Assembly: GCF_016918035.1 (NCBI RefSeq)
Contig: NZ_JAERWK010000005.1
Location: forward strand, 62,001 to 126,000
Reading direction: 5' to 3'
DNA: 64,000 bases
Origin: Nakamurella leprariae
GTDB lineage: Bacteria; Actinomycetota; Actinomycetes; Mycobacteriales; Nakamurellaceae
Part shown: piece after piece, positions 54,469 through 63,566 of the stretch
How positions within the stretch are numbered: the first letter of the stretch is position 1
How the letters are laid out: every line of letters starts with the position of its first letter
The notes under the pieces: generated by a model
Databases searched by the model: none
What the model was told of the DNA's origin: nothing
What the model saw: the letters and a program-made list of their open reading frames with translations, nothing else
Made by a program: the position numbers and the translations under genes

Positions 54469-55034
54469 CGGCTCATTGTGGGGTGCCGGCCGCCGGGCCG
54501 GACGCCCCGGCGGCGGTCGTCCCCGGTCGCGGCCGCCGGGTCGGACCCGTCCGACCCACACCCCGACCATGATCACGTGATGCCAGCGGGTGACACCGGC
54601 GCCGAGCTGGGCGCCGCACCGACCGGCTCGGCGGCGCCCGGACTCACCCGGGAGGGCGGCCGGCGGTCACCGTGCGCGACAGATCGGCCCCCTCCGGTGA
54701 CCACACGCCACGCTCCCGAGGCATGACGCGACCGGTGCAGCTGGCTACCCTGGAAGACGTTCCACCGGCACCGCCCGACGAGCCGATCACCGTTGATCGA
54801 GGTCACCACCCCGACCTGCGCTCGCTGATCGCGCGTCCCGGCGGGACCGTACCCGTTCGGACGACGAACGGCCGAGCCCGTGGCCGCCCCGTCCGCTGAC
54901 ACCGGCCCCGGCCGGAGCGCACCAGGGCACCGCCGCCGGTCGACCATTCCGCGGTCGACGTCCCCGATCCGCACCGCCCGCCCGCAGACCCCGCCTGATC
55001 CGCCGATCACCCGATCCCCGAAAGGCCGACCACC
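54469..55034. other. Divergent intergenic region without a clear gene
   Basis: This 566-bp gap contains a perfect 10-bp palindrome ATCACGTGAT at 54572-54581 and a TACCCT at 54746-54751. A 58-codon frame from ATG 54723 (MTRPVQLATLEDVPP) is open, but its third-position GC is lower than in the neighbouring genes and its ribosome binding site is too close, so I do not call it. No RNA structure is evident. Confidence 0.4.
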
Positions 55035-55277
55035 ATGGCTCAAGCTGCGGCACCGCTCCCCGAGCGGGCGCCCTCGGCACCCGTCAGCACCGGCCGGCCC
55101 ACGCTCACCGCGGTCCCCGACGTCGTGTCGGCTCCCGTCACCCGTCCCTGCCGGGGCTGTGGGCACGACCGCGACGCCCACCAGCACTACCGCGCGGGCA
55201 CCGACTGCGCCCTCTGCGCTCCGGGCGCCTGCCTCGCGTACCGGCGCCGCTCCATCCTGCAGACCTTCCGCCGCTGA
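55035..55277 (+). CDS. Small cysteine/histidine-rich, probably zinc-binding protein
   Basis: The 80-residue protein has a disordered first half and a C-terminal zinc-finger-like core: RPCRGCGHDRDAHQHY, then TDCALCAPGACLAY, with five cysteines and several histidines in C-x2-C pairs. Short proteins of this pattern are common and uncharacterised in actinobacteria. Third-position GC is as high as in real genes, and GAAAGG stands 10 nt before the ATG. Function unknown; a nucleic-acid or protein-binding knuckle is a guess. It stands alone. Confidence 0.65.
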   Translation: MAQAAAPLPERAPSAPVSTGRPTLTAVPDVVSAPVTRPCRGCGHDRDAHQHYRAGTDCALCAPGACLAYRRRSILQTFRR

Positions 55278-55922
55278 CCCCGGGCCGGCCGGGCAACCCG
55301 GACACCCGTGGGGGACGTCGACTCACCGCAACGACGTCGCCCGGACATCTGCGCGACACACCCGGGTGGCCTCCGCCCGCCATTGTTGCGATCGGATCAC
55401 GGAACGGCCACGGCCGGACCATTCCGGCTGGCCGGGGCGTCGACGGGGAAATGGCGGCGACGCACTTGATCGGTTGAGGGTTGCCTCACGCTTGTGGTGA
55501 TCCGCGCCACCCGGTAGACCTTGTTCCCGACAGCCCGGACGTGCCCCCGCCGCGAAACCCACTGCTTCCCGGTTTCCCGCTCCGGACACAGCCAGGCCGT
55601 CGACGCCGAACCCGTGCTCCCGTCGACTGGCAGCGTGGCCACCGTTCCCTCACCGGTCCCCCGGTGAGGGAGGAGGGTGAGCGGGTCCGGCGTGGCGGAG
55701 AACGCCGCGAGGTGCAGCGACGATGCACACCGCGCGGTGGGTCGGCGGCCTGCCGCCGGCCCCTGCTGGTCACGCAATGGGGCGTGCTCACCGGTCATCC
55801 GCGCCGTCGGGCGGGGCCTTGACGACAACGTCGTCGTCGGGTCCCGCCTCGTCGGCATCGCGACCCCGGCCGCTCCGGGGTCGGTCCGGCTCGACACCGG
55901 GGCCCCCCGCGCGCACCCTGGA
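55278..55922. other. Long region with no assigned gene
   Basis: This 645-bp stretch is less GC-rich between 55440 and 55500 than its surroundings, which could hold a promoter. It contains a hairpin at 55646-55671. The methyltransferase frame is open back to 55677, but that part does not resemble the family. The minus-strand frames are shadows. I find no tRNA or riboswitch. Confidence 0.4.
55646..55671. other. Hairpin upstream of the glutamine methyltransferase-like gene
   Basis: TCCCTCACCGG (55646-55656) pairs perfectly with 55661-55671 around a 4-nt loop. It is followed at once by GGAGGAGGGTGAG, so it could terminate upstream transcription or shape the leader of the next gene. Confidence 0.4.
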
Positions 55923-55925
55923 GTG

Positions 55926-56740
55926 GTGGCCGCGCCCGCACCGCTCGACATCCCGGCCCGGCTGCGCGCCGCCGGATGCGTCTTCGCCGAGGACGAGGCC
56001 GCCGTGCTGTGGGCCTCCGCGCAGGACGCCGAGCACCTGGAGTCGCTGCTCACCCGTCGGCTCACCGGCGAGCCGCTGGAACAGGTCGTCGGCTGGGCCG
56101 AGTTCTCCGGACTCCGGATCCGGGTCGGACCGGGTGTCTTCGTGCCGCGCCGCCGGACCGAATGGCTGGTGGTGCAGGCGCTGGCCGGTCTGCGGGAGAC
56201 CCCGGGCCGGCCGGCCGTGCTGGACCTGTGCTGCGGTTCCGGCGCGGTGAGCGCGGCGCTGGCCGCAGCGTCCGGCTCCCGACCGATCGAGATGGTCGCC
56301 GTGGACTGCGATCCCACGGCCGTGGCCTGCGCTACCCACAACGCCCCGACCGCCACGGTGCTGGTCGGCGACCTGTACGCCCCGCTGCCGGTGGCCTGGC
56401 GTGGCAGGTTCGACATCATCACCGCCAACGCGCCGTACGTCCCCACCGACGAACTGGTCGACCTGCCGTCCGAGGCGCGCCTGCACGAGCCGCCGACGGC
56501 CCTGGACGGCGGCCGGGACGGACTCGACGTGCAGCGCCGGATCGTGGCCGGCGCCCTCGAGTGGCTGGCCCCCTCCGGGCGGTTGCTCATCGAGACTGGT
56601 CGGCACCAGGCCGACCGCACGGCCGGCCTGTTCCGGGCGGCCGGTCTGACCGCCACGGTGTCCACCGACGACGAGATCGCCGCCACCGTGGTGATCGGCA
56701 GCCGGCCCCCGGCCCCGGCTCCCGCTCGGGACCACCGACC

Positions 56741-56744
<4 letters not shown>
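55926..56744 (+). CDS. N5-glutamine methyltransferase family protein (HemK/PrmC-like)
   Basis: This family methylates the glutamine of GGQ in release factors or similar targets. The 272-residue form starts at one of two adjacent GTG codons (55923, 55926); the frame is open further upstream. It reads LRAAGCVFAEDEAAVL, then GEPLEQVVGWAEFSGLRI, FVPRRRTEWLV, the SAM motif VLDLCCGSGAVSAALA near residue 100, and NAPYVPTDE near residue 170, where the usual NPPY is NAPY. The variant is frequent in actinobacterial putative protein glutamine methyltransferases. It overlaps the next gene by ATGA. Confidence 0.85.
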
Positions 56745-57613
<869 letters not shown>

Positions 57614-57617
57614 TCGG

Positions 57618-57643
57618 CGTCCGGAGGTGATCGCGCCCGGACG
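57618..57643. terminator. Weak hairpin between convergent genes
   Basis: CGTCCGG (57618-57624) pairs with CCGGACG (57637-57643) around a 12-nt loop in the 33-bp gap between the M15 peptidase and ligC. It is much weaker than the other terminators here. Confidence 0.3.
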
Positions 57644-57646
57644 GGG

Positions 57647-58714
57647 TCAGCGGACCTGCAGCACGTCCCGCAGGTCGAAGCCGACCGGCCGGTCCAGTTG
57701 CTCGTAGGTGCAGCTGTCCGGTTCGCGGTCCGGCCGCCAGCGGACGAACTGGGCGGTGTGCCGGAACCGTTCACCCTCCAGGTAGTCGTAGCGGACCTCG
57801 ACCACCCGCTCGGGACGCAACGGGACGAACGACAGGTCCTTGCCGGCGTTCCACCGGCTGCCCTCGTTCTTGCGCGGTGTCCGCTCGCCCTGCTCCTGCG
57901 CGGCCCAGTTCCACGGATGGTCCTCGAACGTGGTGACCAGCGGCTCCAGCTCGGTCACCAGCGACCGGCGGGTGGCCATCGGGAAGGCCCCGATCACCCC
58001 GACCGAGGCGAGCACACCCCGGTCGTCGTACAGGCCGAGCAGCAGCGAGCCGATCGCGTCCGGACCGGACTTGTGCACCCGGTAGCCGGCGACCACACAG
58101 TCCGCGGTCCGCTCGTGCTTGATCTTGCCCATCACCCGCTTGTCGGGCTGGTAGGTCAGGTCGGCCCGCTTGGCGATCAGCCCGTCCAGACCGGCCCCCT
58201 CGAACTCGGAGAACCAGCGCCGGGCGGTGTCCAGGTCGTCGGTGATCGGGGTCAGGTGCACGGGGGCCTGCGCCGCGGCCAGCGCCTCCTCGAGCCGGGC
58301 GCGGCGCTCGGTGAACGGCCGGTCGAGCAGCGACTCATCGCCCAGCGCCAGCAGGTCGAAGGCCACGAAGCTGGCCGGGGTCTGCTGCGACAGCAGGGTG
58401 ACCCGGCTGACGGCGGGGTGGATGCGCTGCTGCAGCGCCTCGAAATCCAGGGTGTTGCGGGAGGTGTCGGCCACCACGATCTCCCCGTCGATGACCGCGC
58501 GCTCCGGGAGGTTGGCCAGCACAGCCTCGACCACCTCGGGGAAGTACCGGGTCATCGGCTTCTCGTTGCGGCTGCCGATCTCCACCTCGTCCCCGTCGCG
58601 GAAGATGATCGAGCGGAAGCCGTCCCACTTCGGCTCGTACCACTGCCCGGTGGGGATCTCCGGCAGCGGCTTGGCCAGCATCGGCGGCACGGGCGGCATC
58701 ACGGGCAGGTCCAT
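57647..58714 (-). CDS. ligC: ATP-dependent DNA ligase (LigC type)
   Basis: LigC seals nicks with ATP and is linked to non-homologous end joining or excision repair in mycobacteria. The 355-residue protein (ATG 58714; a GTG at 58720 is possible) has the adenylation motif YEPKWDGFRS near residue 28 with the catalytic lysine, GSRNEKPMTRYFPE, VIDGEIVV, GAGLDGLIAKR and the OB-fold block KHERTADCVVAGYRVHKSG. It matches stand-alone mycobacterial LigC along its length. No Ku or LigD gene is in the window. Confidence 0.95.
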   Translation of the reverse strand: MDLPVMPPVPPMLAKPLPEIPTGQWYEPKWDGFRSIIFRDGDEVEIGSRNEKPMTRYFPEVVEAVLANLPERAVIDGEIVVADTSRNTLDFEALQQRIHPAVSRVTLLSQQTPASFVAFDLLALGDESLLDRPFTERRARLEEALAAAQAPVHLTPITDDLDTARRWFSEFEGAGLDGLIAKRADLTYQPDKRVMGKIKHERTADCVVAGYRVHKSGPDAIGSLLLGLYDDRGVLASVGVIGAFPMATRRSLVTELEPLVTTFEDHPWNWAAQEQGERTPRKNEGSRWNAGKDLSFVPLRPERVVEVRYDYLEGERFRHTAQFVRWRPDREPDSCTYEQLDRPVGFDLRDVLQVR

Positions 58715-58765
58715 CGACACAGTGTGGCGGGCACCCCCGAGAGCCCGCCGGCCAGGTCGCGCCGA

Positions 58766-59377
58766 TCAGGTGAGCCCGGACGCGCGGCCGGTCCACTCCG
58801 ACAGCGGCGCGCAGTGCCACTGCCAGTCCACCTGCCGCGGCAGCCCGGCCAGGTCGACCCGGCCGTTCGCCCACAGCAGCGTCTGCCACGGGTCGCGGTC
58901 GACCGGCGCCCACGGGAACAGTCGGCGGGCCACCATGCCGGCCAGCACCGGCGGCGGATCGAACCGGGCACCCAGACCCTGCCCCACGTCCCAGGTGTGC
59001 ACCAGCAGCTCGTCGCAGCCCATGGCGGCGAACCCGGACGCGTCGGCCAGCCCCCAGGAGTGGTGGCCGCGCCAGCCCGCCGGGACGCCGTCCACCACGT
59101 GCGCGAGCACGTCGGCGAAGGTGACCAGCGTGGTCACCAGGGCCTCCCGGCTGTTGCCGTCCGGGCCGTCGGGCACGGAGAGCTGCATGGTGTCCAGCGG
59201 TTGCGGCCCGTTGGCCAGGTCGGTCGGGTACCAGAGCAGCGTCTCGCACATGTGCGCGACGGTCCGGCTGCCCGTCCAGCCCAGGCTGGGCACGGTCACA
59301 CTCCAGTCCTGATCGGCCACGGACCGCAGGAACGCGGCCGACGAGCGGGCTGACTGACGCAGGTTGGTCCCGTCCAC
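58766..59377 (-). CDS. Maleylpyruvate isomerase/DinB-like family protein
   Basis: The GTG at 59377 gives 203 residues with the N-terminal domain of mycothiol-dependent maleylpyruvate isomerase-like proteins: VPSLGWTGSRTVAHMCETLLW, VVDGVPAGWRGHHSWGLADA and MGCDELLVHTWDVGQGLGA, where histidines at three places would bind a metal. Members are thiol-dependent isomerases or uncharacterised; the substrate is unknown. It lies 51 bp before ligC in the same direction. A tandem 15-bp repeat is just upstream of its start. Confidence 0.82.
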   Translation of the reverse strand: MDGTNLRQSARSSAAFLRSVADQDWSVTVPSLGWTGSRTVAHMCETLLWYPTDLANGPQPLDTMQLSVPDGPDGNSREALVTTLVTFADVLAHVVDGVPAGWRGHHSWGLADASGFAAMGCDELLVHTWDVGQGLGARFDPPPVLAGMVARRLFPWAPVDRDPWQTLLWANGRVDLAGLPRQVDWQWHCAPLSEWTGRASGLT

Positions 59378-59387
59378 CCGCGCATTG

Positions 59388-59436
59388 TCACCGCAGCACC
59401 CGTCACCGCAGCACCCGTCACCGCAGCACCCGTCAC
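59388..59436. repeat. Tandem 15-bp repeat in a divergent promoter region
   Basis: TCACCGCAGCACCCG occurs three times in perfect tandem (59388, 59403, 59418), followed by TCAC. It lies 10 bp from the start of the minus-strand gene and 71 bp before the arsR-like start. Confidence 0.85.
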
Positions 59437-59479
59437 GCGAGGGGTTCGCCGACGGCCGCCCGGGTCCTGTCGAGCGGAT

Positions 59480-59499
59480 GCGTAACCCAGCAGTTACGC
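59480..59499. promoter_or_regulatory. Operator-like inverted repeat at the arsR promoter
   Basis: GCGTAAC-N6-GTTACGC is a perfect 7-bp inverted repeat. The -10-like TACGCT (59495-59500), seven bases before the GTG start, overlaps its right arm. Binding of a dimeric ArsR protein here would block transcription, so self-repression is likely. Confidence 0.65.
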
Positions 59500-59507
59500 T
59501 TCGTCCC

Positions 59508-59906
59508 GTGCACGTCGTCACCGCCCTTGCCGACCCGGTGCGCCGGGCCATCGTGGAGCGCCTGCACGACGGCCCCCAGCCGGCCGGCAGCATCGCCGCC
59601 GGCTTCGACATCACCCGCCCGGCGGTCAGCCGCCACCTCCAGGTCCTGCTGGCCGCGGGCGTGGTGAGCGTGCAGAGCACCGGCCGGGAGCGGCGGTACC
59701 GGTTGCAGCCCGAGGCGTTGGCGCCACTGGCCGACTGGATCGCCCGGCTGCGGGAGGCTCCGGGCCGCGAGGACGGGCCCTGGGACCGGCACCTGGACGC
59801 GTTGGCCACCGAGGTCGCCCGCACGGTCCGGGAACGCCGGGACCGCGCGCAGGACCAGGCTCAGGGCGAGCAGCACACCGACGAGTTCCCGGGAGTGAGC
59901 GCATGA
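59508..59906 (+). CDS. ArsR-family transcriptional regulator
   Basis: The GTG at 59508 gives 132 residues of a winged-helix regulator: TALADPVRRAIVERLHDGPQ, then SIAAGFDITRPAVSRHLQVL with the recognition helix near residue 45, and RERRYRLQPEAL. No metal-binding cysteine motif (CxC) is present, so it is not a classical arsenic or cadmium sensor. ArsR proteins paired with an SRPBCC protein, as here (ATGA overlap), are widespread and usually of unknown ligand. The promoter carries an inverted repeat. Confidence 0.9.
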   Translation: MHVVTALADPVRRAIVERLHDGPQPAGSIAAGFDITRPAVSRHLQVLLAAGVVSVQSTGRERRYRLQPEALAPLADWIARLREAPGREDGPWDRHLDALATEVARTVRERRDRAQDQAQGEQHTDEFPGVSA

Positions 59907-60421
59907 CCGTCGACGGCACCGGACGGGTCGAGACCACGGGCGGGACCAGGCGACTGGTGATCGAGCGCGAGTTCCGCGCCTCCCCGGAGGTGGTGTTGGC
60001 CTGCCTGACCGAGTCACCGCGACTGGGCCGCTGGATCGGCATCTGGAGCGGCACCGGCGGTCCCGGCCGCACGGTGCAGTTCGTGATGACCGCGGAGGGC
60101 GCGACCGAGCCGCAGCCGGTGACCATCGCCGAATGCCGGGCGCCGCACCGGCTGGTGGTGGACTTCGAGCAGGACCAGGACGCCTGGCACCTGGAACTCG
60201 ACCTCGCCGCCGTCGGGGACGGTGGGACGACCCGGCTGGTGTTCGTGCAACGGCTGGACTTCCCCGGGCTGGAGTCGTCGGTCGGGCCGGGCTGGGAGTA
60301 CTACCTGGAACGGCTCGGCGCCGCCCTGGCCGCGACCCCCGAGCCCGACTGGCCGACCTGGGACGACTACTGGCCGCACCAGCAGGCGCACTACGGCGGT
60401 GCGGATCCCACCGGGCACTGA
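59903..60421 (+). CDS. SRPBCC (AHSA1-like) domain protein
   Basis: The 172-residue protein has the START/Bet v 1-like fold of the AHSA1 group: LVIEREFRASPEVVLACLTE, GRWIGIWSGTGGPGRTVQFV, DLAAVGDGGTTRLVFVQRLD and GPGWEYYLERLGAALA. These proteins bind hydrophobic ligands in a deep cavity. Coupled to the ArsR regulator by ATGA, it is likely co-regulated with it and may bind or modify the inducer. The aromatic end WPTWDDYWPHQQAHYGG is not diagnostic. The ligand is unknown. Confidence 0.9.
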   Translation: MTVDGTGRVETTGGTRRLVIEREFRASPEVVLACLTESPRLGRWIGIWSGTGGPGRTVQFVMTAEGATEPQPVTIAECRAPHRLVVDFEQDQDAWHLELDLAAVGDGGTTRLVFVQRLDFPGLESSVGPGWEYYLERLGAALAATPEPDWPTWDDYWPHQQAHYGGADPTGH

Positions 60422-60503
60422 GCGGCCTGCCCGGGCGCTCGTCCCTGCGTAGGGTGACCCCGCGGGCGCGACCGGTGCCCGCAAGGACGAGGAGGCCGGG
60501 CAG

Positions 60504-61628
60504 ATGATCATCCGCGGTGCGGTGCTGGAGGAGATCGGCCGACCCCGGCCGTACCAGGAGTCCGCGCCGGTGTCGATCAGCGAGCTCGACCTGCAGCCGC
60601 CCGGTCCGGACGAGGTGCTGGTCCGGATGGAGGCCGCCGGGGTGTGCCACTCCGACCTGTCCGTGGTGGACGGCAACCGGGTCCGCCCGGTGCCGATGCT
60701 GTTGGGGCACGAGGCCGCCGGGCGCATCGAGCAGGTCGGCCCCGGTGTCACCGGACTGTCGGTCGGCCAGCGGGTCGTCATGACGTTCCTGCCCCGCTGC
60801 GGAGAGTGCGAGGGCTGCGCCTCCGACGGGATCCGGCCCTGCGTGCGGGGTTCCGCGACGAACAACGACGGCACCCTGCTGCACGGCGACATCCGGCTGT
60901 CCCGCGACGGTCAGCCGGTGCGGCACCACCTGGGCGTCTCGGGGTTCGCCACCCACGCAGTGGTCGACCGCCGGTCGGTGGTGCCGGTCGGCGACGACAT
61001 CCCGCCGGAGGTCGCCGCGGTGCTCGGGTGCGCGGTGCTCACCGGCGGTGGCGCGGTCATCAACGCCGGACGGCCACGACCGGGCGAGTCGGTGGCCGTG
61101 GTCGGCCTCGGCGGCGTCGGGATGGCCGCGCTCATCACCGCCCTGGCGGTGGACGCGACCACCGTCATCGGCATCGACGCCGTACCCGAGAAACTCGCGG
61201 CGGCCACCGGATTGGGTGCCACCGCGGTGTACTCGCCGCAGCAGGCCGCGGAGGCCGGCGTCAAGGCGGACGTCGTCATCGAGGCGGCGGGCAACGTCCG
61301 GGCGTTCGAGACCGCGGTCGCCGTCACCGCTCCCGGCGGCCGCACCGTGACGGTCGGGCTGCCGGCTCCGGACGCCCGGGCGTCGATCTCGCCGCTGGGG
61401 CTGGTCGCCGAGGGCCGCAGCATCATCGGCAGCTACCTCGGGTCCGCGGTGCCCACCCGTGACATCCCGGTGTTCGCCGGCCTGTGGCGGGCCGGGAAGC
61501 TGCCGATCGAGCGGCTGGTCTCGTCCCGCATCCGGCTCGAGGAGATCAACGCCGCGATGGAGCAGCTGGCCGCGGGAGCGGCCATCCGGCAGATCATCTC
61601 GTTCGAGGACGACCACCAGCAGGAGTGA
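60504..61628 (+). CDS. Zinc-dependent alcohol dehydrogenase
   Basis: The 374-residue protein belongs to the zinc-containing medium-chain dehydrogenases, class III-like branch. The catalytic zinc ligands are in GVCHSD (near residue 46) and LGHEAAG (near residue 67). The structural zinc cysteines are in CGECEGCASDGIRPC, and the NAD-binding motif is VVGLGGVGMAAL near residue 197, with an Asp (IGIDAVPEK) that favours NAD over NADP. The oxidised alcohol cannot be read. AGGAGG stands before the ATG. A TAGGGT at 60450 may be its -10 box. Confidence 0.92.
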   Translation: MIIRGAVLEEIGRPRPYQESAPVSISELDLQPPGPDEVLVRMEAAGVCHSDLSVVDGNRVRPVPMLLGHEAAGRIEQVGPGVTGLSVGQRVVMTFLPRCGECEGCASDGIRPCVRGSATNNDGTLLHGDIRLSRDGQPVRHHLGVSGFATHAVVDRRSVVPVGDDIPPEVAAVLGCAVLTGGGAVINAGRPRPGESVAVVGLGGVGMAALITALAVDATTVIGIDAVPEKLAAATGLGATAVYSPQQAAEAGVKADVVIEAAGNVRAFETAVAVTAPGGRTVTVGLPAPDARASISPLGLVAEGRSIIGSYLGSAVPTRDIPVFAGLWRAGKLPIERLVSSRIRLEEINAAMEQLAAGAAIRQIISFEDDHQQE

Positions 61629-61647
61629 TTCCGCACAGGGGGCGGTC

Positions 61648-62169
61648 ATGTCAGCAGCGACACCGACGGCGACGATCCGGGTGGCCACATCGGCGGACGC
61701 GGCCGCGATCGCCGCTGTGCTGCGCGACTTCCAGGCGGAGTACGAGGAGTTCGCCCCCGAGCAGGACTGGTGGGCCGGCCGGATCGCGGCCCTGATGGAC
61801 GCCGGGGACAGCGCGGTGCTGCTGGTGGAGACGGGTGCCGACGAGCTGCCGGTCGGCGTCGCCTACCTCCGCTTCCGGCCGTCGCTGTACCAGGACGCTC
61901 CGGAGGCCTCCCTGGCCGAGCTGTACGTCCGTCCCGACCTGCGCGGCCAGGGCTTGGGCCGCCGGCTGCTGACCGCGGCGATGGACCACGCGGTGGACCG
62001 GGGCGCGACCTCCATGGATCTGTCGACCACCTCGGCCGACACCGCTGCCGTCGCCCTCTACGAGTCGATGGGGTTCGACCGGCACGAGCGCAGCGGCCCG
62101 GACGTCACCGCCTACTCCTTCGAGATCGATCTGCGGGCTCCGTCGCAGCAGGCTCCGGCCGCCGGGTGA
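61648..62169 (+). CDS. GNAT family N-acetyltransferase
   Basis: The 173-residue protein has a GNAT fold with the acetyl-CoA loop VRPDLRGQGLGRRLL (R/QxxGxG/A) near residue 96, preceded by VAYLRFRPSLYQDAP and ASLAELYV, and the late motif AVALYESMGFDRHER near residue 138. The substrate is unknown. GGGGG lies six bases before the ATG at 61648. Its stop overlaps the MOSC gene start as GTGA, so the two are co-translated. It follows the alcohol dehydrogenase by 19 bp. Confidence 0.92.
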   Translation: MSAATPTATIRVATSADAAAIAAVLRDFQAEYEEFAPEQDWWAGRIAALMDAGDSAVLLVETGADELPVGVAYLRFRPSLYQDAPEASLAELYVRPDLRGQGLGRRLLTAAMDHAVDRGATSMDLSTTSADTAAVALYESMGFDRHERSGPDVTAYSFEIDLRAPSQQAPAAG

Positions 62170-62690
62170 GCGACCCGGCCGGGCTGAGCATCGAACGGTT
62201 CGTGGTCTCCGGGGTGCACCGGCTGGCCGGTCGGCCGTCCGACGGCCCCACCGGCCGCCTCGACGACGATCCGCCGGTGGACGAGATCCGCGTCCGGGCC
62301 GGGCTGGGAGTGGTCGGCGACCGGTACTTCAACCGTCCCGCCCACCGGGACGCCTCGGTGACCTTCGTGGCGGTCGAGGCGCTCGAGGCGGTGGCCGACG
62401 AGCTGGGCGTCCCGCGCTTCGACCCGGCCGCCGCCCGGCGCACCGTCGTGCTCCGTGGGCTCGGCACCGAGGCGACCCAGCAGCTGATCGGCACCACGTT
62501 CAGCCTGGACACCGGAGCCGGGCCGGTGGCGTTCGCCGGCCGTCGGGCGGCCAATCCGTGCGCCTGGATGGACGTGGTGCTGGCCCCCGGGGCGTTCCGC
62601 GCGCTGCGCGGCCGCGGTGGCGTCCGGGCGGTGCCACTCACCGACGGCCGGCTCTCGTTGGGCCCGGTGGTGCTGCAGCACGGCGCGTGA
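62166..62690 (+). CDS. MOSC domain protein
   Basis: The 174-residue protein has the MOSC fold of molybdenum-cofactor sulfurase C-terminal domains: VVSGVHRLAGRPS, RAGLGVVGDRYFNRPAHRDA, FDPAAARRTVVLRGLG and the conserved cysteine block RRAANPCAWMDVVLAPG near residue 127, where the cysteine may hold a persulfide. Stand-alone MOSC proteins take part in sulfur transfer or detoxification of N-hydroxylated bases; the role here is unknown. It is coupled to the GNAT gene and convergent with the DUF1295 gene. Confidence 0.88.
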   Translation: MSDPAGLSIERFVVSGVHRLAGRPSDGPTGRLDDDPPVDEIRVRAGLGVVGDRYFNRPAHRDASVTFVAVEALEAVADELGVPRFDPAAARRTVVLRGLGTEATQQLIGTTFSLDTGAGPVAFAGRRAANPCAWMDVVLAPGAFRALRGRGGVRAVPLTDGRLSLGPVVLQHGA

Positions 62691-62704
62691 CGCCCGGGCG
62701 CGGG

Positions 62705-63529
62705 TCAGCCCACCGGCTGCCGGACCGCCCGACGTGGCGGCCACGGCACGATCATGGAGGTGCGCCGCTGGTACTCGGCGTACTCCGGATACTTGCTCGC
62801 GGTGATCGACTCGGTGAACACGGTCGAGCCGATGAACAGCAGGGTCAGCAGCACCGCGCCGATCGCCGTCCACTGCCACGGACTGCCCGCGGCGACGGCC
62901 CCGAACGCGAAGACCACCCACCACTGCCCCTGCTCGCAGAAGAAGTTGGGATGCCGGCTGGAGCGCCAGAGCCCGGTGGTGAGGAACCCCGGCGTCAGGG
63001 TGCGCCCGTCACGGGTGGCGGCCGCCTTGCGCCGGTGGAACTCCCACTGCTGCTGGTCGGCGATGGTCTCGCCGGCCAGGAAGGCCAGGAAGAGCACGGC
63101 CAGCAGCACGTCGGCGACGCCGAGCGGACGCGGATGCTCGGTCATCGTCACCGCCGGCACCGTGATCAGCACCAGCAGCACGTTCTGGTAGCCGTTGATG
63201 AAGCCGATCTGGAACAGCTGGTACTGCCAGGGCCGCATGCGCGCCCGCAGGATCGGCCAGCGGTAGTCCTCGACCCCGCGGTAGCCGCCCTTGCGGGCGA
63301 AGTTGAACGTGAGCCGGGCACCCCACAGCGTGACCAGCACGGCGACCAGGACGACGCGCGCGTCCCAGTCGGCGGACCCGGCGAACACCCAGAGGGAGAG
63401 CACCGGCACGATCGACCAGATCCGGTCGACCCAGGAGCTGTCCCGCGTCAGCACCGACGCGATCTCCGTGGCCACCGCGACGACGGCGGCCAGCACGATG
63501 ACCATCTGCAGGCCTGTCACGAACAGCAC
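62705..63529 (-). CDS. DUF1295 family membrane protein
   Basis: The 274-residue protein has about six to seven hydrophobic segments and the DUF1295 pattern: WVDRIWSIVPVLSLWVFA, ARLTFNFARKGGYRGVEDYR, RMRPWQYQLFQIGFINGYQN, and the C-terminal block LWRSSRHPNFFCEQGQWWVV, which resembles the NADPH- and sterol-binding end of steroid 5-alpha-reductases and isoprenylcysteine methyltransferases. The substrate is unknown. The GTG start at 63529 lies 37 bp after the MBL-fold gene, in the same direction. Confidence 0.9.
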   Translation of the reverse strand: MLFVTGLQMVIVLAAVVAVATEIASVLTRDSSWVDRIWSIVPVLSLWVFAGSADWDARVVLVAVLVTLWGARLTFNFARKGGYRGVEDYRWPILRARMRPWQYQLFQIGFINGYQNVLLVLITVPAVTMTEHPRPLGVADVLLAVLFLAFLAGETIADQQQWEFHRRKAAATRDGRTLTPGFLTTGLWRSSRHPNFFCEQGQWWVVFAFGAVAAGSPWQWTAIGAVLLTLLFIGSTVFTESITASKYPEYAEYQRRTSMIVPWPPRRAVRQPVG

Positions 63530-63566
63530 CGTAGTCCGCGGTGATCACTGCGCGCGCTGCCGGCGG

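Noticed and set aside
54723-54899. 58-codon frame in the gap upstream of the small zinc-binding protein
   Set aside because: Its third-position GC content is lower than in neighbouring genes, GAGG lies only one base from the ATG, and the protein has no recognisable feature.
55677-55925. N-terminal extension of the glutamine methyltransferase-like protein from a GTG directly after GGAGGAGG
   Set aside because: There is no spacer between the Shine-Dalgarno sequence and the GTG, and the 82 extra residues have no family similarity.
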